From: Bimuria novae-zelandiae CBS 107.79
Lineage: Eukaryota > Ascomycota > Dothideomycetes > Pleosporales > Didymosphaeriaceae
Assembly: GCA_010015655.1 (NCBI GenBank)
Contig: ML976681.1
Location: forward strand, 87,725-151,724
Direction of reading: 5' to 3'
Length of the DNA stretch: 64,000 bases
In this document: positions 33,101 through 44,400 of the stretch, in pieces
How the letters are laid out: each line of letters begins with the position of its first letter
Numbering within the stretch: position 1 is the first letter of the stretch
Made by a program: the position numbers and the translations under genes
The notes under the pieces: model-generated
The model's database searches: none
Told to the model about the DNA's origin: nothing
What the model saw: only the letters and a program-made list of their open reading frames with translations

Positions 33101-35100
33101 TGCTCGCGGCTTCTTTAGAGAAGGCTTCCTCCCACCGTCCCTAGTATTCTTTAGGTAGCGTCCTAGGTAGGCCTCTTAATATGTCCTTTAGGGTGGCATA
33201 TATAACAAAACAGTTATTTACTGTGTCTTTAGCCGTGCCGGCAAACTTTTCTACTAATTTAGTAGAGATCTTAGTCTATTTGCGCTTCCCATGGGCGAAG
33301 CGGATAGTCTTGTTATAGAAGTTTATAATAGGGTTCCATTCTGCTAGCCAGGGCATTCCTAGGACCATGTCGAATCTACTAATATTACTAACTATAAATA
33401 GGCAACTATCGCTCTCGGTTTTACCACGACTGTCTATAATAGTGTAGGGGAGCTTCGCCTAGCCTAAAACGCCCAAGTCTTATCCGTTTAGCGCCACGTA
33501 GCGTTTGCCTTTTATTATTATCACCGCAACCCCTAACCACTTTATTAAATTACTACTAACAAAATTCGCTTTGGCTCCGTAGTCTACTAGGGCTTTAATC
33601 TATTATTAGTTGCCCTCGTGCTATACTTCACCGTCTAGCGCGATTAGTAAGCCACCGCTCTTATTCTTAGGGGTCCTTATGGCTATAACTAGTTATTATT
33701 AACCCTTATTATAGTTAACCTTGCCTGTAGACTATTAGGTCTCTTAGTCTATAGCTTGTCTTTCCCCGCCTTGGTCTTGTACTTTAAACAGGACGCCTTA
33801 TAATGGCCTGGTTTGTGGTAGTAGAAGCATTGGTCCTTATCCCTGTCCTCTACTACCTAAGCCTTCTTCTTGCCGTCCTTGTCGCGACGGTCGCTATCGT
33901 GGCGTCTCTAGTATAGTCTTATGTTATTTAACCTAGATTACTTTCAATCGCGCCTTTCGTTAGCTAGCTTATTAAGGAAGTTATTATTAATATCGTGTAT
34001 GCGTTATTTCTCTAACTTATAAGGTTTTAACGCTTGCTAATACATATTTACCTTTACTTCTAAGTAAAAGAGGCTCTTCTATTCGCGTGGCTACTATTTA
34101 AGGCGTTCTTAGATTTTCTTGTCTAGTGCCGTATAGAAGTTATTAATATAGTCTTTATTATTATTATTTAAGGCCTTCTCTGGGTCGCATTCCTCCTATT
34201 AGTCCTTAAGGTAGTTAAGGAGTTCTATAGGGGTCTTCTTGCCTTATTTAGCTGCCTTAATCCTTTGGCGAGCGGCACTCTTTCGCTCCTAGGCTAATTC
34301 TAGGGAGTCTACTATAGTCTACTATAGAAGGTCCTAGGTAACTTTCCTGTGTCGCTTCCGCTCTAGGATCTTAGCGACTGTTTAGTTCTAGTAGTTACGT
34401 TGTGTATCTCTTAAGTATCTTACTGCGAACTTAACCTGCGCTTTATTAGTTTTAAGGGCAGGTAAGAAGTTAATATAGTCCTTGTAGGCCCTTTTCTATA
34501 AGTTTAGTTCCTTGCGACCCTTGCCCTTAAATTAAGAGGGTTCTAGTGGCTTTAGTAGCTATGCGTCTAGGGTAGTAGCTACTATTTAGATCTAACGTTC
34601 TTTGTCGCGACTAGTGCGGGCCTGGCCTTGTCTATCCTTCTTTCGCGGGCGTTAGATGCTTCTAGAGGCCCTAGATTAGTCTTAACTAGCATTATCTAAG
34701 CTTAAGGACGCGTCCTCTGTTAAGCTATCGCTTAACAGGTTGTTACTTATGTCTTTAGCCTTCTCTAGGTTGCCGTGACCCTCCTTAGGCTCTGGGGAGT
34801 TGTCGGAGATACTAGTAGTTATTATCTCGTTCCTAACTAGGGTCTTGCCTTTAGATTAGTGACGCTCTACTATTAGGGAGGCCTCTAGTTTCTAGATGCG
34901 TTGTTAGAGCTATAGCACGCCTAGGCGTTCTTAAAGGGTAACTTCCTTTAATTATTAGTTATTATTATTACCTATAACGGTAGGGGGGTCTTCCTCTAGG
35001 TCTATAGGTGTCGTTGGGTCTTCTATAGGCGTTGTAACTATTAGAGGCTCTTATTTAGAGGGTCCTGCGAGTAGTAACCTACTTTAAGGGTCTCTTACTA
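30200..35100 (-). pseudogene. Gypsy G gag-pol remnant
   Basis: On the minus strand: gag ends in a CCHC knuckle at ~33835-33790 read CFYYHKPGHYKASC (second Cys now Tyr). Protease ALVDYGAKANFVS (~33590-33545) has D-Y-G-A where D-S-G-A is expected. RT has an intact catalytic box VYLDDILIY (~32603-32577). RNase H and integrase follow (~32240 down to ~30450). The tail LGPYRVKRRISKQVYKLELP..IYPVFYVSLLRQA (~30380-30255) is the usual Gypsy integrase C-terminal module. TAA/TAG stops are scattered but less dense than in F, in line with a younger insertion. Confidence 0.82.
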
Positions 35101-35180
35101 TCTTTAAGGTCTGGCGGGTAACTCTTCGTGTCGATTCTATTGTACAGGTGAATTAGATATAAGGGGGTAAGGGATCGTAT

Positions 35181-35353
35181 TGTAAAAAGCGCCCTGACTA
35201 CGGGCGACTTAGTCTATCCACAGTACTAAGGCGATTCCTTAGAGAGGGAAGAGAAGGGCTGCGGCGAGGGAAGTAGATAGGCGGAAGGCCCGGATAGCGC
35301 TGGTCTAGAGCGGACTAGGGCCGTCGAGGGCCCTCGACCTACGACTCGTGACA
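35181..35353 (-). repeat. Gypsy G 5' LTR (173 bp)
   Basis: The plus-strand reading runs TGTAAAAAGCGCC to CTCGTGACA, followed by target copy CCTAG. It is nearly identical to 28169-28341. Confidence 0.9.
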
Positions 35354-35358
35354 CCTAG

Positions 35359-38300
35359 TTCCTTTATAATAATAAAGATTACTAACTGTATTAGATAAAC
35401 AGGAATAGGTAGCAATATTACTAAAAGATCCTAACTATAAGTTTATTAATAATTATAAACTAATAATAAATTACTATAAATATTTTCTTAATAAATAGTC
35501 ACGCTACTGTAAGGAATTAGGCTAGTAAAAATATTTTAATAATAAAAGCTAAATACACGAAGTATATAAAGAAGCTATAGACTAGTATTCTAAAGATATA
35601 GATGCGGAATTAATAATAATTATAAGTAACTAATAAATAGAGAACACGAGTCCTAATTACCTCTAATAAATTAAATATCTAGACTATAATAAGGATTCTC
35701 TAGCCTAAATATATTAAAAAAATAGTAGTACTGGAAAAAACACTATTGCATAGGGATCTAAAACATTAAAAATAACTAGTTATAAGATATAAACGACAAG
35801 AAGAACCCTAAAAGGAAGAAGAGGTCTAGTAAGTTAAGAATACTAAAAGTACCTATAAAGCGCTTCACTAAAAGTAATAGGGAAAAAATAAAAACTAACG
35901 TTAATATAGAAGAAACCACGCGAACTTAAAGTAAGGAAGTAAAAGTTTTCTAAATTAACTTTAAGAATATAGAAAATAAATTAGAAAACTAAGGCGCAAT
36001 AGATAAAAGACTTTACTAATAGAGGTATAACTATAAAGGCAAAAAAAGTAAAAATAGGCATAAATAGCCTATACTTAACTAAGGGAGTTATAATTTATAA
36101 TTACTAAGTAATAACGCTAATAGACCCTAAAGCGACTAGATGTCTAATATTTCTTAAAATAGTAGAGAAATATAACCTGCTATATAAGAATAAGAAAATA
36201 CCTATATAAGTAAAAATAGTAAATAAGACTCAATCCAAAAGATATAACTAAGGCTAATTACGCCTTAAAACAACGCTATTACTTATTAGTTTAAATGGAC
36301 TCTAGAGCTAATATAGCTTCACAATAATAGATCTTAAAAGCTTAAAAGTAATTATTAGTGATAAATAGTTACTACAATATAACCCTATTATAAACTAGTA
36401 AAGGAAAATAATATATAGCTAAAAACCTATAATAAACGTCACTAGCGTATAATATTTAAAATAAGTAAGCTTTAAGGTTCAGTACACACCTCTTAGAGAG
36501 GAAACTGATAAGAAATTAATAATTATAAAAATATTACCTTATAAGATTATAAGAATCTATAAAAAAGACCCTTAGGTAGTAGGAGTTATATTGGTAAGGG
36601 AGAGTGAGCTCTAAGAGGAGTGGCAAGAAACTCTATCTATATTTAAGGAGTATAAAATTTCTATAGAGCTATTTTATAAGTGAGACGGTAAAACACTCCT
36701 AAAACACTAGGAATAAGATTATAAGATCTACCTATAGGAGGATGCAAAACCATACTATAAATAACTAAGACTATTATCGCTAGACTAATAAGAAGAGTTA
36801 GTAGAGTAGTTAAAAAATAACTTAAGAAGAAAGTATATATAGTTAAGTAAAAGCCTAATAGCTTCTACTATATTATTTGTATTAAAGAAGAATAGACTAC
36901 TTTAACTAGACGTAAACTTTTAATAGCTAAATAATTAAATATTAAAGCACTAATATCCTTTGCTACTAATAATAAATCTTATATATTAACTCTAGGAAAC
37001 TAAGTAGTTTACAAGATTTATTATATAAAATAGGTACTATTAGATACGTATAGCCTAAGGACACGAATAAATAGTATTTTAAATATAATATACACTATTT
37101 AAATTCACGGTTATATCTATAGAACTACCCAACACCCTAGCCACATTTTAGGTCGTAGTAAACGATATATTATATAAAAACCTAAACATATTCTGTATAG
37201 TATATCTAAATAATATCTTAATATATTTAGGAGGCATGCTCGAGGAGTATAAATAGCACGTATAAAAAGTACTAGCTAAGATAAAGAAATACGGACTACT
37301 TCTCTATCTAAATAAGTGTAAATTCTATACAACGAAGATAGAATATCTTAGATTTATAATTTTAAGAGAAGGCGTCGTAATAGGCCTAAAAAAGATATTT
37401 ATAGTATAAGAATAATTATAACTTAAGTTAGTAAAAGACGTTTAATCCTTTCTAGGATTTATTAATTTCTACTAAAAGTTTATTAAGGACTATTCTAAGA
37501 TTAAGACACCCCTAACAAAGATTACTAAGAAAGAAGTAAGATTTAAGTAAAAAGAAAAATAGTAAAAAGCTTTTAAAAAGCTTAAAAAGCTTTTAAAAAG
37601 CTTAAAAAGCTCTTTCCCGTAGTATCCCTCCTATAAATGTATTAGACTACGCACTGGGAGCAATCCTCTTATAATAGTATAATAATAGAAAATAGAGACT
37701 AGTGTTTTACTATTATAGAAAGTTTTTAGGAGTAGAACTTAATTACAACTTTTATAATAAAAAAACTACTAGGTATAGTAAATGCTCTTAAATAATAAAA
37801 AGCCCAGCTTACGAGGGCACGCTTCAAGATAGAGGTATAAATATACTACTAACACTTTACTAGGTTTATATTAACTAAGAAGCTTAATAGGTAATAAATA
37901 TAATATATAGAATTATTAGTAAATTTTAACTTTACTATATATATTATTAACTTAGAATACTTAATAGTGCGATAGATACCTTAAGTAGGAAACTAAATCT
38001 TATAAAAGATAAACCTAATCTAAAAGACGCAGTACTACGTGTAAAAAGTAATAATATAATTAAATATAATTAGCTAAAAATTAAGGCCCGCGCAGCTAGC
38101 CTATAGCACATAAAACTAAAAGTATATAATATTTAGGACTATAGCTAACTCACGATAGAATAACGCAAAGAATATAACTTATTTTAGAATAGAATTAATA
38201 AACACGACGAGATTATAGAAACAGAGTTATTATGAAACTAGGATATAAAGAAACCCAATTTAAAAGGCTACACAAACTTAAAGAATAGGAATACCTAGGT

Positions 38301-38440
38301 ATTAAGGAAATAACGCGTTAAATTACAAACAAATATACTATTCTTAAACTTAGGTAAATAGTAACTAAGGTTATAAGCAGCTATTTAGCTTGCTATAAAA
38401 ATAAGCTAAAAAAATGTAAGCCTTATAGATTATTATAAGT
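35359..38440 (+). pseudogene. Gypsy F pol remnant, first part (protease, RT, RNase H, integrase zinc domain)
   Basis: Resumes after Gypsy G. RT is recognisable from ~36720: DYKIYL, NNLRRKYI (~36820), RIKT-like palm segments, TFQVVVNDILYKNLNIFCIVYL (~37148-37207). The catalytic box reads YLNNILIYL (~37200-37230); both Asp of YLDD have become Asn. QSFLGFINFYQKFIKDYSKI (~37442-37505) is the RT/RNase H connection. A 20-base tandem duplication CTTTTAAAAAGCTTAAAAAG (37570-37609) lies in the following linker. The integrase zinc domain ends ~38385-38430 (CYKNKLKKCKPYRLL), where K interrupts. Confidence 0.8.
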
Positions 38441-38445
38441 ACTAT

Positions 38446-38839
38446 TGTCCGATTACATGGCCCTTTGCATCTGCAAGGAGGCTGGCGCACCTACGCCCGT
38501 ACATTCCGCCTATGCTAAGGGGGTGTGTCCGACCACATGGTCCTTTGCATATGCAAGGAGGCTGGCGCACTTACGCCCTTGCATTCTGCCCTTGTATTCC
38601 GCCCTTGCATTCCGCCCTTGCATTCCGCCCTCGCTTAACGCGCAAGGAATGACGCAAGGAATAAAGCAAGGATGAAGCAAGGGATAAAGCAAGGGATATC
38701 TAGGCAGGCAACCTAAAGATAAAAGGCAGAGTCCTAGACCTCTTAGACATAGAGAAAACAGCACACACAATTCATACCTCAATTCATCTTAATCAATTAT
38801 TATCTTTTCATCTTATCAGATTACCCTTCCAATCTGACA
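38446..38839 (+). mobile_element. Copia remnant K: LTR fragment, polypurine tract and complete LTR
   Basis: 38446-~38510 equals the first ~65 bases of the LTR (TGTCCGATTACATGGCCC...); then ATGCTAAGGGGGTG, the polypurine tract of this Copia family, and a full 314-bp LTR from 38526 (TGTCCGACCACATGG) to 38839 (AATCTGACA). Target duplication ACTAT flanks the whole (38441-38445, 38840-38844). So nearly the entire interior plus most of the 5' LTR is deleted in one block. CpA and TpG are abundant, so it escaped RIP although its host F is wrecked. Confidence 0.85.
38575..38697. repeat. Head-to-head 13-bp tandem arrays inside LTR K
   Basis: The units GCCCTTGCATTCC/GCCCTTGTATTCC repeat about five times (38575-38637), then the complementary units GCAAGGAATGA, GCAAGGAATAAA, GCAAGGATGAA, GCAAGGGATAAA, GCAAGGGATATC (38641-38700). 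The transcript could fold into a long imperfect hairpin. Both strands are open in one frame across it (up to 90 codons), but only because of the repeats. Confidence 0.8.
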
Positions 38840-38844
38840 ACTAT

Positions 38845-39900
38845 AAGTAGCTAAAAGACCTTAGTAAAGTATAATAATAGACTTTATATTAAACCACCTC
38901 AGATCGCTATAGCTAGAAATGAAGTAAATATATAACACTATTATAGTAATAGTGGATTGCCTAACTAAAATAGCCAAATTTAGACTTATAAAAGAATCTA
39001 TAATAGCAAAAGAACTAGCTTATAAGGTAGATAACATAGTGTTCGCAGAATTTAGACTACTAAAGAAATTTATTATAGATAGAAATAAGCGCTTTACGTT
39101 TAAGTATTAGAATACCTTTATAGTAGCTCTAGGTATTAATAAAAAGCTCTTAATAAGTTTCCACCCTAAACTAATAGATAAACGGAACGTACGAATTCAA
39201 CTTTATAATAGAACCTATAATTCTACGTTAATAAATAATAGGATAATTAGGTAAAGTTACTACTAATAGCCTAGCTATCATAGAGTAGCGTAAGGTTAGG
39301 AATAATACAATACTCCCTATATTACACTACCTATACATATAAGCTAGATACTTATTAAGATCTAAGATATATAGAAAGTATTTATATAAATATCTAGAAT
39401 AAGGGTTAAAAGATAAAGGAACCTTACGAAGTAGTATAAAAATAAATTACCTAAAAAACTCTTATGGTATTAAAAAACGCAAATATGTAAAGAATTAAGG
39501 AACTAACTCTTAAAAATAGGGATAACGTTTTCTTATTATAAAAAATATAAGAAAGAAACGACCTAGCAGAAAATTAAATTACCTTTAAGTAGGTCCTTTT
39601 AAAATATAAAAAGCTAAGGGACCCATTATAACTAAATTACTTTTACTAAAGGGTACTAAGATTTATCCTACGCTTTATAAATTACTCTTAGAACTAGCTC
39701 TACTAGACGCTCTAGTTAAGACCTAGTAAGATCGAGAAGATAACAAGTCCGAGATTAAAGAAATTAGGGACCTAAAGATAGACTAAAGTTGGCCTAAATA
39801 CTTTATTAAGTAGAAAGGATAGCTAGAATAATACAACACCTAGTAATAAAAAAACCTCACGAACTATAAGGAATTAGTAATAGATTATTACTAATAATAC
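38845..39900 (+). pseudogene. Gypsy F pol remnant, second part (integrase core and chromodomain)
   Basis: Continues the integrase after K: IIVIVDCLTKIAKF (~38938-38978), KKFIIDRNKRFTFKYQNTF (~39065-39118), then the C-terminal module. A chromodomain follows at ~39785-39890, read WPKYFIK-stop-KG-stop-LE-stop-YNT...NLTNYKELVIDYY, matching the LVKWKGW.E.YNTWEP.ENL pattern. Chromodomains in Gypsy integrases are known to steer insertion to heterochromatin, which fits the nesting here. Confidence 0.78.
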
Positions 39901-39985
39901 CCTAAGATAGAAAATTAGCAATAAAGGAAGAAATATTATAAAATAAGAAAAAATTAAAATTAAATAAAAAATATGTAGCCTATAA

Positions 39986-40315
39986 CTAGCTAAAGCTAGC
40001 CGCTAAAGGTATAAGTTGCGATAGTTTGCGAGTATTAGTAGTAATTACACTATTTAAATCCTCTTTCCCTCTCTCTTTCTTTAAGGCTTTTATTACGTTA
40101 GTAATACAAAAATCGTATTAAGTATAGGCGTACTTATTTTCTTTAATCTCTACTAACTTCTGCTTAAGGCGGATAGCTAGCTCTTTAGTATAAAGAAGCT
40201 TTAGATACTTCTTACGCTTCTCCTTCTAAAATAAGCTCCTAATCTTCCTTAAGGACCTACAGGCTTTACTTAGCGTAAACTAAAATATAACTAGCATACT
40301 ACCTAGAGGCAGCAT
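39986..40315 (-). pseudogene. Coding-like frame antisense to Gypsy F, coiled-coil-like
   Basis: Minus strand from ATG 40315 (MLPLGSMLVIF): about 110 codons with only a few TAG/TAA interruptions, in a region where sense frames are dense with stops. Segments FTLSKACRSLRKIRSLF, KEKRKKYLKLLYTKELAIRL and KQKLVEIKENKYAYT are highly charged and helix-prone. It lies between the F chromodomain and the F 3' LTR, the position in which Gypsy G and L also show antisense coding-like frames. Product unknown. Confidence 0.4.
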
Positions 40316-40595
40316 CTATAGATTAATATGGTTTTAACTTTTAATACTACTTATAGCCTAACGCTATTTTAAACCCTAAGACTCTACTAGACCTACGCGA
40401 GTACGACGTTTCGTGATAAAAAAAAATAAGAAACTTTTAATATAGTTAGTAATGTAAGAAAAACCTAAAAGAGGCTATAACTCGCCTTAAAAAGTAAAGA
40501 TATATACTTTTATAAAAATTAAAACTCACGCACTAATAGTATAGTAATATAAAAAAAGTAAAATATTAGGATTATAACCTTAAGAAGGATGATAG

Positions 40596-40876
40596 TATTA
40601 TAATTAAAAACTATATAACAATAATAGAACTAGATAACTACGCTAAAAGAGTTATTATTAGTAAAATTATTAAGGCGAAGGAATATAAGAAAGCGTAAGG
40701 TAGCTTAGGTTAGTAGTTACGTAATAAGGTCCCGCATACTATAAGATTCTATCGGACCTTAGGGTCTTAGTAGGACTATAATAATTATTCTAATAATAGC
40801 GAAGACTAAAATAAATAATATATAGTTTAATAATTCCTTTTTACCTTTCCTACTCCTTATAGGTAACTTAATATAC
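40596..40876 (+). repeat. Gypsy F 3' LTR, 5' part (interrupted by Copia D)
   Basis: It aligns base for base with 25838 onward (GAACTAGATAACTACG, AGCTTAGGTTAGTAGTTACG, GTAATAAGGTCC). Its TGTTATAA start has decayed to TATTATAA. It ends at the Copia D target copy TATAC (40872-40876) and continues at 47072. Confidence 0.85.
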
Positions 40877-41116
40877 TGTCTGCACTGCCTCGCCTTCCGC
40901 GCTAAGGGAACTGTGTAACCCTTGTACCCCCTCACTTCCAGTTAACCTGATACTGTACCGAAACCCCTTCGCCTCCACACTACCTGGTACTCGCTCACAT
41001 CCACGAGAACTGGAAGGAAGGTATATAGAACTATTACAGAACACATAGACAATACAGACACTAGATACCAAAGACAGAGAGTTACTTGTTTATTCCTTAC
41101 TACCTGTGAACCAACA
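40877..41116 (+). repeat. Copia D 5' LTR (240 bp)
   Basis: It starts TGTCTGCACTGCC and ends GTGAACCAACA. Eleven differences from the 3' LTR, all transitions. It contains the inverted pair CTTCCAGTT...AACTGGAAG (~40936-40944 and ~41008-41016). The 67-codon minus-strand open frame through it is non-coding. Confidence 0.9.
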
Positions 41117-41443
41117 CTGATTAGTAGTTACCCTTATAGTCGATGCTATAAGAGATAACCACAGACAGCAAGGAGAACTAGAAGAGACACGATAAGGGGT
41201 ATAATAATACCCTAAACTATGTGCTAACGAGACCCTAAGCGTTTACCTGGGTTTCCGCGTTTATCACGCCTTCGCCGGAAGCTCGCGCGTTGTAGCCTAC
41301 TACTAAGTAATAAGGACTTTAAGCGTTTACCTAAGTCCCTGTCTATCACGCTCTATAGTACCCGCTACTAATAGTACTATCAATTAACCTGCGTCTTACT
41401 CTCTTAAAGAGACGCCTCACGACCCCTAAATTACTTTCCCACG

Positions 41444-44400
41444 ATGCCTCTCACTAACCATCTCACGAAGGAAGAACAGGCGCTTATTAATAAGGATAGT
41501 TAGGGCTAGCCCCTTAATATTAATAAGAATACAGACATTACAAAAATTAATATAAAGAGTGTAAACATATACATCCTCTTCTACTACCGGATCTCCCGAA
41601 ATAAAGAATAGGAGGACTATGAGCTATAGGAGCAAATGACTATTATTTTTAAAGAATAGCTAAAAGAACTCTTTAACAAAGGCAATAAATCTTTTGTTAC
41701 TAAATTACGAGACCACCTACGCAAGCAAGGCGTCTTTGTAGCTAAGAATAGTAAGTTAATTACCTATAATATCGTAGAAGCGCTGCAGGGTGACTATTAC
41801 GAATAGACTAATAAAGAGGTTGCTTACTAGCTTAAAATAAATAAGAGGTTGCTTACTAGCTTAAAATAAATAAGAGGTTTAACTCGCGCTTTAATCTAAA
41901 TCTTGCGACATCGCCTCTATATAATACGCCTCTATTATAGTAATCTTTTTAATAACCCTTTGCGCACCTTGCTTCTCCTTAACTAGCTCTAATAGCACGC
42001 ACTATCTACTAACCTATACCTCTACTAAAATAGTAGCCTACTATATACCTGCCTCCTCATTAGCAGCACAACGCGCCTTTATCCTCTACGCAGTAGCTAA
42101 ACCAGTATAATACGTACAACCCCCATCTGCAGCACGAAAGCCCTACAGACGCCACACGTCTTAATAACGCATATTAACTTATTATAGACCTCTGCAAGCT
42201 ATACGACAATAAGAAGCGCTTTAGAGGTAACCTATATAACGTATTTAACACCAAATTTAGAATCTTCTAAGACAATTGCAGCAAGATAGGGCTACCTAAG
42301 TAATACTAAGATCGAGCTTTTTCTATTATACTAAAAGATAGAGCGTCTAACTACTACTATAACCGCCTCGCGGGTCAGGGCTATAATCTTAAGATAATAA
42401 TAGGTATAACAAAGAGCTACTTCTATAATAAGGAGAATTGTTAATTGTACTTTAGTAAGTGGAGAATAACTACGCTAGCACGTATAATTAGCGCCTACCC
42501 TAATAAATTTTGTCTTAATGCTCTCTAATTACTTATTAATAAGCTCTAGAAGCTTTAACGTGGGCTAGGCTATAACTACTAAGGTAATAACGTACTACGC
42601 GAATAACTACTTAACGCGTGTAGTAGTATTAAGGATTATAATCTTGCCCTCTTCGCCCTAGCGCCTACTTTTAAAGGCTTCTACTTTACTCTACGCTTAT
42701 TTATTAGCGCTACCACCCGCTCGCGCGAGGCGCGCAATCTAAGCCTAATATAATATACTACTAATAAGAAGTATTAGAACTACTATAACCTCTAATATCC
42801 CTATAAGGACGACCCTAACGCAAATAGCTATAAGTAGTACTAGACTAATAGGACCTATAGAGGTAAAAGCTCGCGGAGAGGTTAAGGTAATAAATTATAA
42901 GGATTCTTGTCGCGCTTCTCGCCGCAAGACGTTAATAATTATAGACCCTATTAAGGTAACTCTCGAGGGTTACCCTTCTAATAGCCACTGCCACCTAAGT
43001 AACTGTAATCTTAAAAGAAATGCTTTATTTGTAGTAAGCCTGGCTACTAGTCAATAAAGCACTCTAGGGATAAGCGTAAGTAATCCTATTATAGATTTTA
43101 CCAGACAGCGTTAGCCTACTTATATAACGCGTAACCTAACGTTACTAACTTTTACGCTTTCCTAACCAAGTACGAAGGTATTAAAATTAATAATAAGGCC
43201 TAGTAGATGCTCGCTATAGAAATAATAATTAAAGGAGATTAGTTTATTACTAAGTTCTCTAGTATAATTAACGGCAATTAGACGATTGCCTACCTAAATA
43301 ACTAAGCTATATACTACGCGACTACACGAATTGACGCGTTTAGGGCTATAGATAATACGCCCGCCACTATATTTACGTTTAAAAATTAATATAATAAGAA
43401 AGTCTTTCAGGGCATTATGCCTGACACGGGAGCCTTAGGCGTCTCGATAGCTAGAGAACTACAAGCGACTGCTCTATAAGCAGCCACAAGCTTGTAAATA
43501 AATACCTTAACGGCTGGGTAGCACCAAATCCGCTTTGGTAGAGGCTAGGCAATTACATCCATAGGGACCCTACACGTTAATATAGTAATTAGTAAAGTCA
43601 CGTTCTACGTGCTACCTACTAATACGCTATTTTTACTCTATCTAGCCGACATGGATAGACTAGGCGTTAGATATAACAACCTGCGTAACGTACTGGTCTA
43701 GGGCAACTAGCTACACCCAGTTATACGTAAATAGGGCTATCTATGGCTCCTTGTAAATTAACCTAAACGTACCGTAGCCGCCAGCTGCCACCTTATAGAG
43801 ACTAAGCTACGCCAGCTCCACTAACAATTTAGCCACCTATTAGCTTGTTAGCTCTACGACTTGCTTATTCGCACTGGCCATAATAACGTCTATAAGGAGC
43901 TTATTAATAAGCTTGTTAAGTACTACTAATAGTGCTAACTAAATTAGAAAGCACCTAGACGCTTTAGATTTAAGCTTAAGAAACTAGACCTAGACTTTAA
44001 CTACAAGGTAATTATTAATATTATGTACCTAAATAGAAAACCTGTCCTATATATAGTTAACAACGCGACCGCCTTTTAAGCTGCTCGCTTCCTTAAAGAT
44101 GCATTAGCTATAAGCACTTAGAACGCTCTATAGCATTACTAAATTAATATCTACCTTAGACCGCCTAAGTATCTTGTCTATAACGCTAGCAGGAACTTTA
44201 TTTCTACTAAATTTAAGTAACTTGCCAAGTCACTATTAATTAATATTAAAGAAGTACCTGTAGAAGCTTATAATAGCGTAGGCAAGGTAGAGTGGTACTA
44301 TACTCTATTATAACGTGCTTTTAAGACTATCCAAGCCAATTTACCTATAATAATAGACAGGTAGCTTATCTTGTAAATGGCTATTAAAGCTATTAACGAC

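Larger units (their letters stand above)
28169..35353 (-). mobile_element. Gypsy G: complete Ty3/Gypsy retrotransposon nested in F
   Basis: Identical-length 173-bp LTRs (28169-28341 and 35181-35353) and an exact 5-bp target duplication CCTAG (28164-28168 and 35354-35358) define it. pol reads on the minus strand, so 35181-35353 is the 5' LTR. Order from 35 kb down: gag, protease, RT, RNase H, integrase, a chromo/SH3-like tail, then ~1.8 kb before the 3' LTR that is coding-like on the opposite strand. A purine-rich tract (AAAGAAAAGAG on the minus strand, ~28347-28357) lies just inside the 3' LTR. Confidence 0.92.

Noticed and set aside
38510..38782. 90-codon minus-strand open frame (and 76-codon plus-strand frame)
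   Set aside because: Both are readings through the 13-bp inverted tandem arrays of LTR K; no domain and no independent support.
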